Below, one piece after another: positions 53,301 through 62,326 of a DNA stretch of 64,000 nt; the first letter of the stretch is position 1; each line of letters begins with the position of its first letter. The DNA is taken from positions 310,001 through 374,000 of the forward strand of contig VXAI01000372.1 of the NCBI GenBank assembly GCA_013399305.1. The letters are read 5' to 3'. A model generated the notes under the pieces. That model saw nothing but the letters and a program-made list of their open reading frames with translations, was not told where the DNA came from and did not search any database. The position numbers were made by a program, and so were the translations under genes. The stretch is from Rostratula benghalensis (lineage: Eukaryota; Chordata; Aves; Charadriiformes; Rostratulidae).

Positions 53301-56300
53301 TTAGTCTCATCACAGAACAATGTAAGGCTTTTAGGCTACTCAAATTGAAATTAAAGCTGATTTTTTGCCATGCTTTTATTGGCAAAAGTCAAGACAGAAA
53401 AGACATGCTGCCCACTGCCCACTCAGCAGGATGAGGCAAAACTTAGGAAAAAAAATCCAAGCCTGGAAAAGCTTTTAAAGATTTTAAATTATAGGAAAAT
53501 TAAGAGAGGGGAGGGGAGAAGGGAGAAGGGAAGGGCAGAAGACTCCATGGAACAGTGGGGACAACAGGACAGCTAGGGGCAAAGGGCATTCATTCATATG
53601 GGATGTGGCCAGGTAAAGTTTAGAAGATGGGTCTGCTTGTTCACCTCAGGAACCCAAACTCCACTCCCCAGTACCTTCTCCCGTTCACCGCATCCATTAC
53701 TCTGAGGGAGTTCTTCTTGATCAAGTCTTCTGACAAAAACAACACACATTTTCCTGTAAACAGTGTTTGTATTGATAAACCAGCCCTTTGGAAAATTCCT
53801 AAAACATCCACAAATGTTCTAAAAATGTTTTCACATGATTCAGCTTGTGCTTCCACTCCAGTTTATCTCCCTGATGGCTCTAATAAACTGCAGGTTTTTC
53901 TCCAAAACTCCTCTTTTTCAGCCAAACTATGTGATTAGTTTTCATCCCTTAACCTTCCTAGGCATGAATACGGAATGAATTTATAGCATTCCTATCCTTT
54001 AATGAATGCAAAGTTTGTGCATGAAAAAATGTGTACACAGAATTTGGAGCAACACATGCACACACAATAGTGGTATCCGAGTAACATAGTCAAGTAAGAA
54101 AATCACATCACCTGTAATTCATACCCAAGACTTCAGGTATCAAAAAGCTGCATTCAAAGCAGCTGGTGGTCTTCTATTACCATGCTGGCTGCAGGAAGCT
54201 CTTCACATCTCATTACCAGCGTAATGAAGGCTCAATCAGGGATACAGTCTGCCAAGACTGCCAAACACAGGCATATATAGGCTAGATTAGAAAGATTAGC
54301 TTGTAACCAAGATTTTTAATCACTTAGATCTCAAAATTGAGAAAGAGCTACTCCTGCCACAGAAGATATTTTCCAACGAGCAAAGGAGCACCGAAAGACA
54401 AAGATCAAACCTTCAAAGTGCTCTGAAGGCATCAACGCAAGGAAGGTGGCCCCAAGTGGGTCCCGCACACTGCTCATCTCCCCAGATGGGACTTAAACCG
54501 CCAAAGCAACTGCAATGGTGAAGCCAGAGCCAGAAGATCACGATGGGGCACGTGTGCTTACACTGATGACAGAGTGTACTTTGCATATGTAACACAATTA
54601 GCACTACACTCAGCAGCTTTATTTCTCATGTATGCAGTAATTATGGTTTAATAGGGCTTCATAACGTTCTCTCTAATTACGGCTTGTATCTTTTTGTATA
54701 CTTTGCTATGTGCCTATACATCTGTATATTTTCAGTTGGCACCGTTGTTCTCAGTCAAAATTTCAGGAAGTTAAGGAGGATGCTTGAAGAAGACACCAGC
54801 ACACAGAGGAGGTGAACACCCATCCGTTGATGGAGCAGCAACAGCAAGAGCAATAAGCTGACCCCCTGCCATGTGACACTCCGGTGTGGGGCTCCTGAAT
54901 GGTGCCAACAACCCTCCTTAGCACACACACAGCCAAGAGCCGTTCTCCAGTCATTTCCAGTCTGTGTGCCCTCATGCATCCTTCCATGGCAGCTCAGACC
55001 CTGCTAGAAATGTCACGTTTCTGCAAACTTTCCCTGCCTGCCGTGATGCTGGCACTGCTCATCTGCTGCTGCTACCAAGAAATAACAACCAGGAGGATCA
55101 AGCAGGCACACACATGTTTTCCCTCGCTGGTTTAGGGAGCCGAGTCTATTCATGGAGGGATGGATCCAGCAAGCCCCAGGGCCAGGATGAAGTGGGAATT
55201 GGAAGCTAGTAGGATTAGGGGGATGAAATCTGAAGGAAAAGAGTAAGAACCCTGGAGGATAAGCCCATCCTTCTCTCATGTAACTTCATCTTTAGCCCCT
55301 TTTCACATCCTCCTTGAGTAAGAAGTTGAAAAGCACTGGTACACAGGGACCAACGACTGTTGGATCAATGAACGCTGTCTGCATGGGGTCTTTAACACCC
55401 ACAAAAATCAATGGCAACATCTTTTGACCTCAGCCCATGTCAGATTACGCCTGCAGCAGTAATGGAGGCATAAATACAAGGAGTAATAAATGAGCAAACT
55501 ATTAATTACGAACAAGGACAAAACCTTTCTGATGTATTCTTTGTGAAATTAGCAGCAAACACAGTTAGCTGGGTGCCTAACCAAGGACAAGATGGTACAT
55601 GCACAGTGATTTTTCACGGCAAAAGCCGCTTACTTTCATGAGGACATGCAGGAGCATGCCACCACCCACTTCATACACATTATTTGAAGCTGCTGCCCTA
55701 AGTGCCTGCATGTGAAGTCTGATTCAAAACAAAAACTAAATCAAGTCTCAAACACTACCTATGCTACAAAGCGGAAGTTACATAAAGTTAATCGGTAACT
55801 TAGACCCTGTATTTTACGTTCATCTCTGTTATTATCAGACCTTCCTCACATTTAGCCCTGGCCAGAATTAAGTTTATGACTTTTAAGTGCAAAATGAAGA
55901 AATGAGCTGGCAGTGTACAACCTGGCAGCATGACATGGGAAGGACAGGGTGACAGCCAGCAAACATCAGAACAGAAGAACAGAAATACCAAGAAAGATGA
56001 TATATTATTTGAAGCGGTATAAAAGGGACACAAAAATAAATTGCAAAAGGAAATTTTACACCACAGAATGCATTTCTTGAGAATGAAGTCCACATTGTTT
56101 GACTCTGGCAGTCTCCTAAAGGAAACGGTGTCCTCTTTTGAGTAACTGCAGAAGTTACTCAGAAGGAGCGTGTAGAGCTTGGAGAGGACGCTGGGATGTT
56201 GTACGTCCAGGAAAACAGGCAGACTGATGCATCCCATCTCTGAAACTGAGATCTAACAATAAAGCACTTTTATCATTAAGAAAGAAGCAGTTTGCAAAGG

Positions 56301-59300
56301 CAAAGACTCAAACAGATTTCAGCTTAATCACTCTGCAAATTAATACACTTTGTGGGAAAAAAACAACCAAATGTAGTGCTTATTCTAAGCACTTTACCAC
56401 CTCAGACTCATTAACCTGGTACCTTACATGCTCTCTTTGTAATGCAAATCTGCTAAAATACTATGCTTTCCATAAAACATTCATAAAGACAAGCTCACAC
56501 TACTCAAATGCCAATTGTAAGTGGAGCAAAAATACACTATTTTTTTCTTAACACTTGGGCTCTGTACCTAAGGCTTATCTGCATAAGCAGTTTGTGAGAA
56601 ACCTTCTGCTGTTGCTGCAGACACTGTAGCACAAAGGTGGAAGATTTCCCAAAGCAGCTGATGCAGGCAATTATAAACTGAATTATCACGTGCATAAGCC
56701 AAATGAAAACACTTTGTAGAAGGTACCTACAGCACAGTTTTTTGGGAGGAATAGATGATTACAGAGGGGAGAGGAGATACCCTGCTTCTAAGGAGGTCAA
56801 ACACTGCTCGTACTGCACTTGCTTGCTGAGCTCCTACTTAATAGCCACCTACCCACTGCACAGTGTATCAGCATGAGGGTTTGCTGGGAATCCTCACTAT
56901 ATAGCACCAAGCATGCCATTTCCAGCCTCTGCACTGACAGATGGAATACATCTGGCCAACAACACATGGAGCCCAGCAGGTGATACAAAATCATCCTGAC
57001 TAAGGTCTCCAGCCCAACCTGACCCAGATGGTCCATACAGTGGAAGATGACTCGGGGCTGGAGAGGGCTGAGGGAAAGGAAAGGTTCCTGGTTTATGACT
57101 TACACAGCTGTGGAGAAGGACCAATATGTCACCTTAAAGGTGCAATGTTATGCTGATTTTCTCCCTTCTCCAATGCATTTAGGTGTTGGAATATAAAATA
57201 CTATAGCAAACCTATGGCCGTCTGAGATTCACAATAAAAATTACACTAAACTAAATTCAGATACACAGGATAAATGCAAGAAGCTTTATGATCTTTTCCT
57301 CCCTCCACAGGTACCAACTACTTTTGTTTCAAGATGATCTATAATTGTGCCATCTCAAACTGTGAACATGCTCTCATCCTCTATCTAGTTTTGAAAACTG
57401 CTGCTTCTTTTTCAGACTGGAAGAAGGGCCTGGAAAGCTGGAAATTGCCTAAATTTTACAGCTATAACTGTTGGCTTGATAGAATAAGAAACTACCTCCA
57501 TGTATAAATCTCTCACAGATTTCTCAGATAAATGAAGCAGAGACTCAACGTATTGTTGCTTGAGGTGACAGAAAGATCTGCACTCATTTCCATTGGGGTT
57601 CAGAGCAAAGATGCACAGGTGACTAACAGGAGGCACCGTGGCAAGAGGTTTTCCTTATTCTGCATAACAACATGCCAATTGCAAGCCAGGTGTACCTCCC
57701 AGACCATCTGCCAGACCAGTTCCAACCATCCAAAACACACAAAGGCTCCGTTGCTGCTGCTGAACCCAGATGATTTCCCAAAGGGAAGCAGGTCCTCAGA
57801 GAGGCGATTTACACACCCACCGTGACGTTCCCACACCACGACAAGGGCTCAGTGACTCGGAACTGCCCCCTCCCCAGCACTAGCAGTACAGACACAGCCA
57901 AAATGAATTTGACTTAAAATGAAACTTTTAAATTATTAAAATAAATTACCAACAGGAAAATAAATAAATTACTCACTGCAGGGGAAGGGGGAGAGAGTTT
58001 GGAGCGGGTTCTACAATCAAAATAAAACCAAAACAGTAATTGGGCATATGAACTTCACAACATGTTAAGAAAATAAGTACTTGTTCCAACACCCGCAATG
58101 ATTTCTCAGATGCATTAAAAGAGAATGAACATACTGAAACCTACTTGGTTTTGAAATTCAGTTCATTTGGCAAGTCCTCAACTTTTGAAAGAAAACAAAC
58201 AGCAAATGCAGACAAGCCATAGCATGAGCAGCCATGCCCACCTGCCTGAAGCCCAACTCAGAGCAACATACCTGGCTATACCAGCTGAGTTTCATCTTTA
58301 AACTCAGCCCTCAGCCTGTCCATTAAAATGGTCAATAGCAATGCCAGCTGAGAAATGTCCATCGCTGGGAATTCATTTTTACAGGTCACTGGCTAGCCAG
58401 CCAACAACAGCTTCTAGCCATTGCTGACCTCTCTTCAACATGAACTGCCGATTTACAGGAGAAAGCCATGAGCCATCCATTTTCTTAATAGAAATTAAAA
58501 CAAAATCAAACCCACTCAACTGTTTCTATATGGTAAGTAGGTGCTGCTGAACAGAAATTTGCATCAGAACAGTTTGGATACCAAAACATTCTGCTGCATC
58601 AACCCCTACGTAAGCTGACAAAACAGATTCAGACGTGTGTTATGATGGAAAAATTAACTGTGATAAAGAAAAGAATAAAATGTCCTTTAGATAAGTTCAT
58701 TTCTTGGAGTCATTAAGTTGCAAAAGGAATTTTAAAAAAGGCCATCTCCATAAGGCTCAAGCACAGATAATAACAGCAAACAAACCTGCCTGGACAACTG
58801 ACTGTTCGCAGTACTCTGTCTTAATGGCTCTGGCAAAATTGGCTTCCTTAGCCCTTCCTCAGTCCTGCTCCCACTACACTATACAGAGCTATATATTACA
58901 GATACATCTGGGGGCTCTAAGAAAAAGGGGACAAAACGACCAAACACTCCAAAATCCATATCAAAATAAAAAGCATAAATATAATAATAAAAAGAAAACT
59001 TAGAGCAGCAATAAAAAGCTATTTCCTCTTACAAGCATATTAAATATTTGCCATTTGCAAAGATTCTCAATCAGAGAGACAGACTGCATCATGTTTGACT
59101 CCAGTAAAATGACTCCTGAGAAAGACTGCTTTGATCTAAAATTCTCGTAGCTGCGTTTTAATTTCCAGTCTTATTTACAGGAATCTGTTTCCTATGACTT
59201 CCTAATTGAGACTGCATTGCTTGAAATAAGCCCATCAGCTATCATATGACTGCAAATCTACTTGACTATGAGATATGCATTCTTAGGCTTCAGAAAATAA

Positions 59301-62300
59301 TTAGGCACTCCAGATTTTCCTGTAGCTTCCTGAGGAGAAGATGCCACTGGTCCCATCCAGCCTCGCAGCTGCTGTACCTTGGTATCACAGTGATTCATGG
59401 AATTGCTACCACAGGACCCAACAAGATAGACTACAAGAAACTACACAACAAACCCACAACTGGCTGCATGTGTCCAGTTTCCACTCTTGAGTTGAACTGA
59501 TCTCCTACTCACCAGGCTCTCGGTCCTTAGTGGATATGCACTCTTTTATGGATTCTGTTATGCCAAGACTAGCTGCAGTGGGCAGCGGGCCAAGCAAGGA
59601 TTCCAGTGCAGGTGGTCTTACAGTAGCTTCTTTTCCATTTTTCCATTCCCCATCTTCACTTTTTTTTAATCTGTCCTTTTCATGAAGTTCATTATAAAAG
59701 TCCTTGTTTAAGTGATTAGCAGCTGCCTCCAGTTCCTCATCTTCTGCCTCCTCCTCTCCAAGTATGCTAGAAGTATTATCTTCTATAGAATCTGTGAAGG
59801 GGAAAAAAAATATACAACAGACCATTGCATACTATCTGTTACAGAAACTAAATAAATGAGAGGTGCTCACTTAAGAACAGAAATCTTTAGAGGAAATCTG
59901 TAGAAGAAATACACAATATTTTAGTATACTGTTGAATACACAGTGTTTTCAGATACTCTTAAAATTCATTACCTTGGCTATTAAAATGTATTTTTGTGAA
60001 TATAGTCATCATTTAAAACAGAAGCATTGTGTTACTGAATTATGGCAAGTAAAAGGGCTTTGCGAGAGAAGGCAGCTCCTTACTGGTATAATTACAAATG
60101 AAAAATAGCCCACTCAGGCTGCAAAGCCCTTCCAAATTCCTTAGTCAACTGGGGAATTTGGTGACAGAAGGTTCTAGATACTGGTCCACTGTACTTTCAG
60201 TGATGAAAAGGAATATTCTCAGGTGCCAGTGCCAAGCTTATACTGCACCAGGAAAGAAAAATAACTGAAATAATTAACGAACTGTCATTTTAATGAACAA
60301 CATAGTTGTTTTGAAGGCTGATATTTGGAACAAACTAATTGGCAGAGAGAACCCCAATGCAATAGAGATCTTGTACTATGCAAGCATACGTAGGATCACA
60401 TTTATCACAATAAAGTTCATCCATTTAAGACTGCCTGCAGGAGCTGAACCTGTTATTATTTAAGTAGTCACAAGACTTGACAGACTTACCATCTTTAGTG
60501 AAATTTGCAAATACGCCTTTTGCTTTTGGTCTACTGTTCTCTAGTTCAATCTCTATTTCATCTTGATAGCTTGATATTTCACCTGCGGTGATGAAATAAA
60601 AATAAAACTCAGCAATAATTGATGTAACTTAGGACAAATAAGTAATACATTATACTAAGCACAACTTATACCTTCAAAATCCTCCAGCTTTTTTGATAAC
60701 GCCTTCTCAAGCTGAAATGAAAATAAACAAAATAATGTGAATTGACTAAAAAACCTCAACTAGGTACTTTTTGTGAACTGTATATAGAGATGCAAAATCA
60801 TAGGGTAAGCAAGGCTTGGGATCCCAACTCAAATTACTTTACAGCATCAGATGGGCAAGACAGACAAGTTTCAAAATACTGATTTCCCTCTCCACATTTC
60901 AAAGGGAACCATCACTCTGGCAAGCTGCAAAGAAAAGGCTCCCATTCTTCAGCAGTCAGACTCTAGGACTGTCCCTGTAGATGCAAGCAAGCGCATGGAC
61001 AGTGCTAAAATTGCACTGCCCAGGCCAGCCACAGCACACAGGCAATGGCAGGGGGAAGTACTGGCCTGGCAGGTTCTTGAGAACATCCCAAACACACCTG
61101 CAGACCTTCAGATGATAGTGCATTTACAACTGTAAAAACAAACCTCCTGAAAAAATAATAATTTTAAGATTCGGCTATGATGGTAGTAGAATCTCCTCTG
61201 GTGCCACGTTTTGTAACAAAATTATGCCACATGAGACCTAATCTCTGTGGAAGTGTATCACACACACACAAAAAAGCTGTCTTATTAAAGTAATTGTACT
61301 GTTGTTTTCATATGTGTTTTAAGGAAAAGTTCTACGTAATGGTACTTCTCCTGACCACACGTATCACCTTAAAAAAAAAAAAAGTAGGGTTTCTGATCCA
61401 ATTATAAAGCTTACACCTTTGCAACCCTGATCCTTGCCAACCCGGGTGGAAAAGCGCATACAGCACATAAAAGAGAAGGGCAGGCATTAGGACAGCTGCT
61501 GAAGACCTCCACACCACAAGCTCAGCTTAAACTTCTCACATGAGAGGCTCCACTTTTGTAAGGACAAAAAGATTTGATGCTTTGGTAAAAGGTCAGGGCA
61601 CAGAAGGGAAATGCATGTGCTGCAGGAAAGCAAGCATAAAGGAGGTAGCAGAGCTTAGTACAACTGCATCAGCTTGCAAATAGGGGAGCATCTGGGCAGG
61701 GTGTGCTGAGCCCACACATACAATACAGCAATCATGGGGCTGAGCACCAAACACTGGTATCCTGCAAACCACAGAAGCTCAGCTGGTGCCCATTTACTTG
61801 GCCACCCAGACCTCCTGATCTGCACTTTAAGAGCAGTGACTCTGTACTTCCTGCAGTGGCTTGCTAAGATGGTAGACATACTTCGACCCCTCATCAGGGG
61901 ATGTTTAAAGCTGTATTTGAAGCATTTCTATCTGGAGAAGGCAGCAAAAATCATATACCAGAAAAACGTAATTTTTTTTTTTTTTTAAACTGGGAAGCTA
62001 TCCCTTTGCCAGTAAAACAAAAAAATATCCCTTAGTTAATGGATATCATATGCACTAATGCTCACCCTTCTCTTATAAACCTTAAAATAAATGTGTCAAA
62101 GAATGGTCAGTTAGGATTTAGTATTAACTGGTTCAAAACAGAATATACAGAGGGAGGAGAGAGGAGAGAAATACAGAGAGTATCTGGTTCAGAATTCACC
62201 TGCTGTATTTTCAATTTTTTTTGACCAGCTGTAAATGAAGGAGGATCGCATTCTTCTTCCAAGTCAATCTTCATAAACTCGTCTATGGTGAGCTGACTTG

Positions 62301-62326
62301 TTGGTGTATCTTCAAACTCTGTCAAC
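32128..62326 (-). CDS. BRF1: BRF1, TFIIIB 90-kDa subunit, partial gene (eight internal exons)
   Basis: BRF1 joins TBP and BDP1 to form TFIIIB in the nucleus, which recruits RNA polymerase III to tRNA, 5S and similar genes. Eight minus-strand exons at 62326-62200, 60711-60672, 60582-60490, 59791-59513, 36619-36558, 34411-34330, 34232-34177 and 32384-32128 have consensus acceptors and donors and join in frame into about 332 codons. The protein matches what I recall of vertebrate BRF1 from roughly human residue 264 to 585. It starts just after cyclin repeat 2, passes an acidic linker, and includes the complete TBP-binding homology block II. The zinc ribbon and cyclin repeats (expected above 64000) and the acidic C-terminus are not in the joined exons. 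No stop or frameshift was seen, so the gene looks functional. The identification rests on remembered family sequence, not a database search. Confidence 0.96.
32385..34176 (-). other. BRF1 intron (1792 bp)
   Basis: Bounded by GTATTA and TTAATTAAG. It contains the CpG-rich patch at 32480-32558 and otherwise nothing recognisable. Confidence 0.8.
32480..32558. promoter_or_regulatory. Small CpG-rich patch beside a BRF1 exon
   Basis: About seven or eight CpGs (CGACACGGCCGGG and CCGGCC among them) lie just upstream, in gene direction, of the BRF1 exon that begins at 32384. It is intronic and has no recognisable coding frame. It may be regulatory or simply GC-rich. Confidence 0.25.
34177..34232 (-). 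CDS. BRF1: BRF1 short exon: block II basic helix
   Basis: This 56-nt exon is bounded by TTTCAG|AAAAAG and CACAAG|GTATTA. It encodes [19 protein letters not shown], essentially the human [19 protein letters not shown] string as I recall it. It enters with one base supplied and leaves at a codon boundary. It is too short for ORF tracking and was found by reading the minus strand between the flanking BRF1 exons. Confidence 0.95.
34330..34411 (-). CDS. BRF1: BRF1 internal exon: block II helix
   Basis: This 82-nt exon is flanked by TTTTAG|TATATA and CAAAAAG|GTAGGT. It encodes [16 protein letters not shown] followed by [11 protein letters not shown], ending one base into the next codon. It matches the human YILNESEARVKAELWM core as I recall it, with conservative changes. 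This is the helical centre of the TBP-binding region. The next exon lies only 97 bp away. Confidence 0.95.
34412..36557 (-). other. BRF1 intron (2146 bp)
   Basis: Bounded by GTAAGG and TTTTAG. An AT-rich TTAATTAAATAATTAATTTA motif at about 36237-36256 resembles homeodomain-type sites but is probably only AT-rich sequence. Confidence 0.75.
36558..36619 (-). CDS. BRF1: BRF1 internal exon: start of TBP-binding block II
   Basis: This 62-nt exon encodes [21 protein letters not shown], its first glycine codon being shared with the previous exon. The acceptor is CTGTAG|GTGAG and the donor is GATCGG|GTAAGG, at a codon boundary. The [15 protein letters not shown] motif opens the Brf1 homology block II that wraps along TBP in TFIIIB. 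It lies on the low-coordinate side of the 22.9-kb intron and 2146 bp from the next exon. Confidence 0.95.
38820..38848. repeat. GC-rich hairpin (G7/C7 stem)
   Basis: AGAAGGGGGGG at 38820-38830 pairs perfectly with CCCCCCCTTCT at 38838-38848 across a 7-base loop, an 11-bp stem. It lies in the giant BRF1 intron. It is likely a replication-slippage product rather than a regulatory element. Confidence 0.7.
42068..42137. promoter_or_regulatory. Small CpG-rich patch
   Basis: About nine CpG dinucleotides fall within roughly 70 bp, including GCCGGCCGGCGCCGGG, in an otherwise CpG-poor intron. It is far too short for a standard CpG island. It could be an intronic enhancer or minor promoter core, or the remains of a GC-rich insertion. 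No TATA box or transcript evidence is visible. Confidence 0.3.
42512..43120 (-). mobile_element. 5'-truncated CR1 LINE of a different subfamily
   Basis: The plus strand shows the reverse complement of another avian CR1 3' end: TTCTAGAATTGTCTAGGTTGG at the low edge, then ATCATCAAGTTCAATCATTG, CCTCCCCTGG, and further in GTCTCCCCTCAGCCTCC and TGGGGCCTCACCAGTGCC. This sequence class differs from the 19-kb copy, having no octamer array and the GTTGGAAGGGAC tail type. The internal frame is broken. It sits inside the 22.9-kb BRF1 intron in the same orientation as the gene. Edges are approximate. Confidence 0.88.
43268..43282. repeat. Small CTGCGG/CCGCAG palindrome
   Basis: CTGCGG at 43268-43273 pairs with CCGCAG at 43277-43282 around a CAG loop. 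It is in a short GC-rich patch just beyond the 5' edge of the CR1 fragment. No function is inferred. Confidence 0.5.
43585..43643. repeat. Tandem duplication, 28 bp x 2
   Basis: The 28-bp unit starting TGGAAACTTGTTAACTTAAG occurs identically at 43585-43612 and 43616-43643, with a 3-base spacer (period 31). The identity of the copies suggests a recent duplication. It is intronic. Confidence 0.9.
46610..46702. repeat. Cluster of perfect inverted repeats (hairpins)
   Basis: Three inverted repeats follow one another. Stem 46610-46620 pairs exactly with 46629-46639 (11 bp, 8-nt loop). Stem 46644-46658 (GTTCCTGGAGAATAA) pairs exactly with 46665-46679 (15 bp, 6-nt loop). A small GCACT/AGTGC palindrome lies at 46691-46702. 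Only four bases separate the first two stems. No coding meaning was recognised. Such perfect stems stand out from the surrounding diverged intron. Confidence 0.8.
50379..50440 (+). other. Unidentified short exon-like segment inside the BRF1 intron
   Basis: The plus strand has acceptor TTTGACAG|ACCTGG and donor GAGCTG|GTAAGG, 62 nt apart. The only natural-looking frame, entered with one base supplied and left at a codon boundary, reads [20 protein letters not shown]. Codons are mostly G/C-ending (GAG GAC AAC TAC ACG TGC ACC), unlike the AT-rich surroundings. I cannot assign a family. No matching upstream or downstream partner exon was recognised. A second open stretch after a CTGCAG at about 50494-50550 is weaker. 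It may be a chance or fossil exon, or a gene nested antisense in BRF1. Confidence 0.3.
53253..53267. repeat. Poly-T run (15 nt)
   Basis: A T homopolymer in the BRF1 giant intron. Confidence 0.85.
53501..53541. repeat. Purine-only GGGA/GGGAGA tract
   Basis: An almost pure G/A tract with several GGG or GGGG runs (GGGGAGGGGAGAAGGGAGAA), giving a homopurine strand with potential for triplex or G-quadruplex structure. Confidence 0.65.
59513..59791 (-). CDS. BRF1: BRF1 large linker exon
   Basis: This 279-nt exon runs from ...TCACAG|ATTCTATAG to GAGCCTG|GTGAGTAG. It encodes an acidic stretch ([20 protein letters not shown]), then [20 protein letters not shown], a [19 protein letters not shown] block and [16 protein letters not shown]. 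Order and spacing follow human BRF1 ([20 protein letters not shown] ... [17 protein letters not shown], from memory). The middle part (about residues 35-60 of the exon) is diverged and lysine-rich, as expected for a disordered linker. The [10 protein letters not shown] motif is conserved. It enters and leaves with one base of a split codon, and the next exon is 22.9 kb away. Confidence 0.96.
59792..60489 (-). other. BRF1 intron (698 bp)
   Basis: Bounded by GTAAGTC and CCCCTTCACAG. Nothing else was recognised. Confidence 0.85.
60490..60582 (-). CDS. BRF1: BRF1 internal exon: acidic/basic linker
   Basis: This 93-nt exon is bounded by ...CCGCAG|GTGAAATA and GATG|GTAAGTC. It encodes the second part of a glycine codon, then [19 protein letters not shown] and [11 protein letters not shown]. 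It matches human BRF1 [19 protein letters not shown] with one visible change (A to E). It is separated from the 40-nt exon by an intron of only 89 bp, close to the lower limit for vertebrate introns. The following intron is 698 bp. Confidence 0.95.
60672..60711 (-). CDS. BRF1: BRF1 micro-exon (40 nt)
   Basis: A 40-nt exon too short for ORF-based detection. The acceptor is TTTCAG|CTTGAG and the donor is GAAG|GTATAAG. It encodes [14 protein letters not shown], with the last glycine codon completed by the next exon. It matches the LEQVLSKKLEEVEG stretch of human BRF1 as I recall it. It enters at a codon boundary and leaves after one base, which fits both neighbours. The sequence has an amphipathic, coiled-coil-like heptad look. 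Confidence 0.94.
61371..61383. repeat. Poly-A run
   Basis: A homopolymer of about 13 A in the intron between the first two BRF1 exons seen here. Confidence 0.8.
61972..61986. repeat. Poly-T run
   Basis: About 15 T in the same intron, roughly 215 bp on the 3' side of the exon ending at 62200. Confidence 0.8.
62200..62326 (-). CDS. BRF1: BRF1 internal exon: end of cyclin repeat 2 / start of linker
   Basis: This 127-nt exon is entered with two bases of a codon already supplied and leaves at a codon boundary. The acceptor is ...GGTAG and the donor is CAG|GTGAAT. It encodes [17 protein letters not shown], then an acidic [13 protein letters not shown] stretch, then a basic end with [10 protein letters not shown]. 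That string directly follows the second cyclin fold in vertebrate BRF1 and is nearly identical to the human sequence as I recall it. The open frame runs on through the donor into the intron, so an ORF call would append false residues (VNSEPDTL and onward) after the final QQ. Confidence 0.96.

Larger units (their letters stand above)
36620..59512 (-). other. Giant BRF1 intron (about 22.9 kb)
   Basis: It joins two exons whose phases fit exactly (donor GTGAGT at 59512, acceptor CTGTAG at 36620). It contains the CR1 at 42512-43120, the CpG patch, tandem and inverted repeats and the exon-like segment at 50379-50440. The rest shows no coding signal. Confidence 0.85.
60712..62199 (-). other. BRF1 intron (1488 bp)
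   Basis: Bounded by GTGAATTC and TTTCAG. It holds poly-A and poly-T runs and a short CA repeat at about 61260-61272, but no coding sequence. Confidence 0.85.

Noticed and set aside
55800..56237. Minus-strand open frame of 145 codons, the longest in the window
   Set aside because: Phe/Cys/Leu-rich as expected from reading an A-rich strand in reverse. No domain or endogenous-virus motif was recognised.
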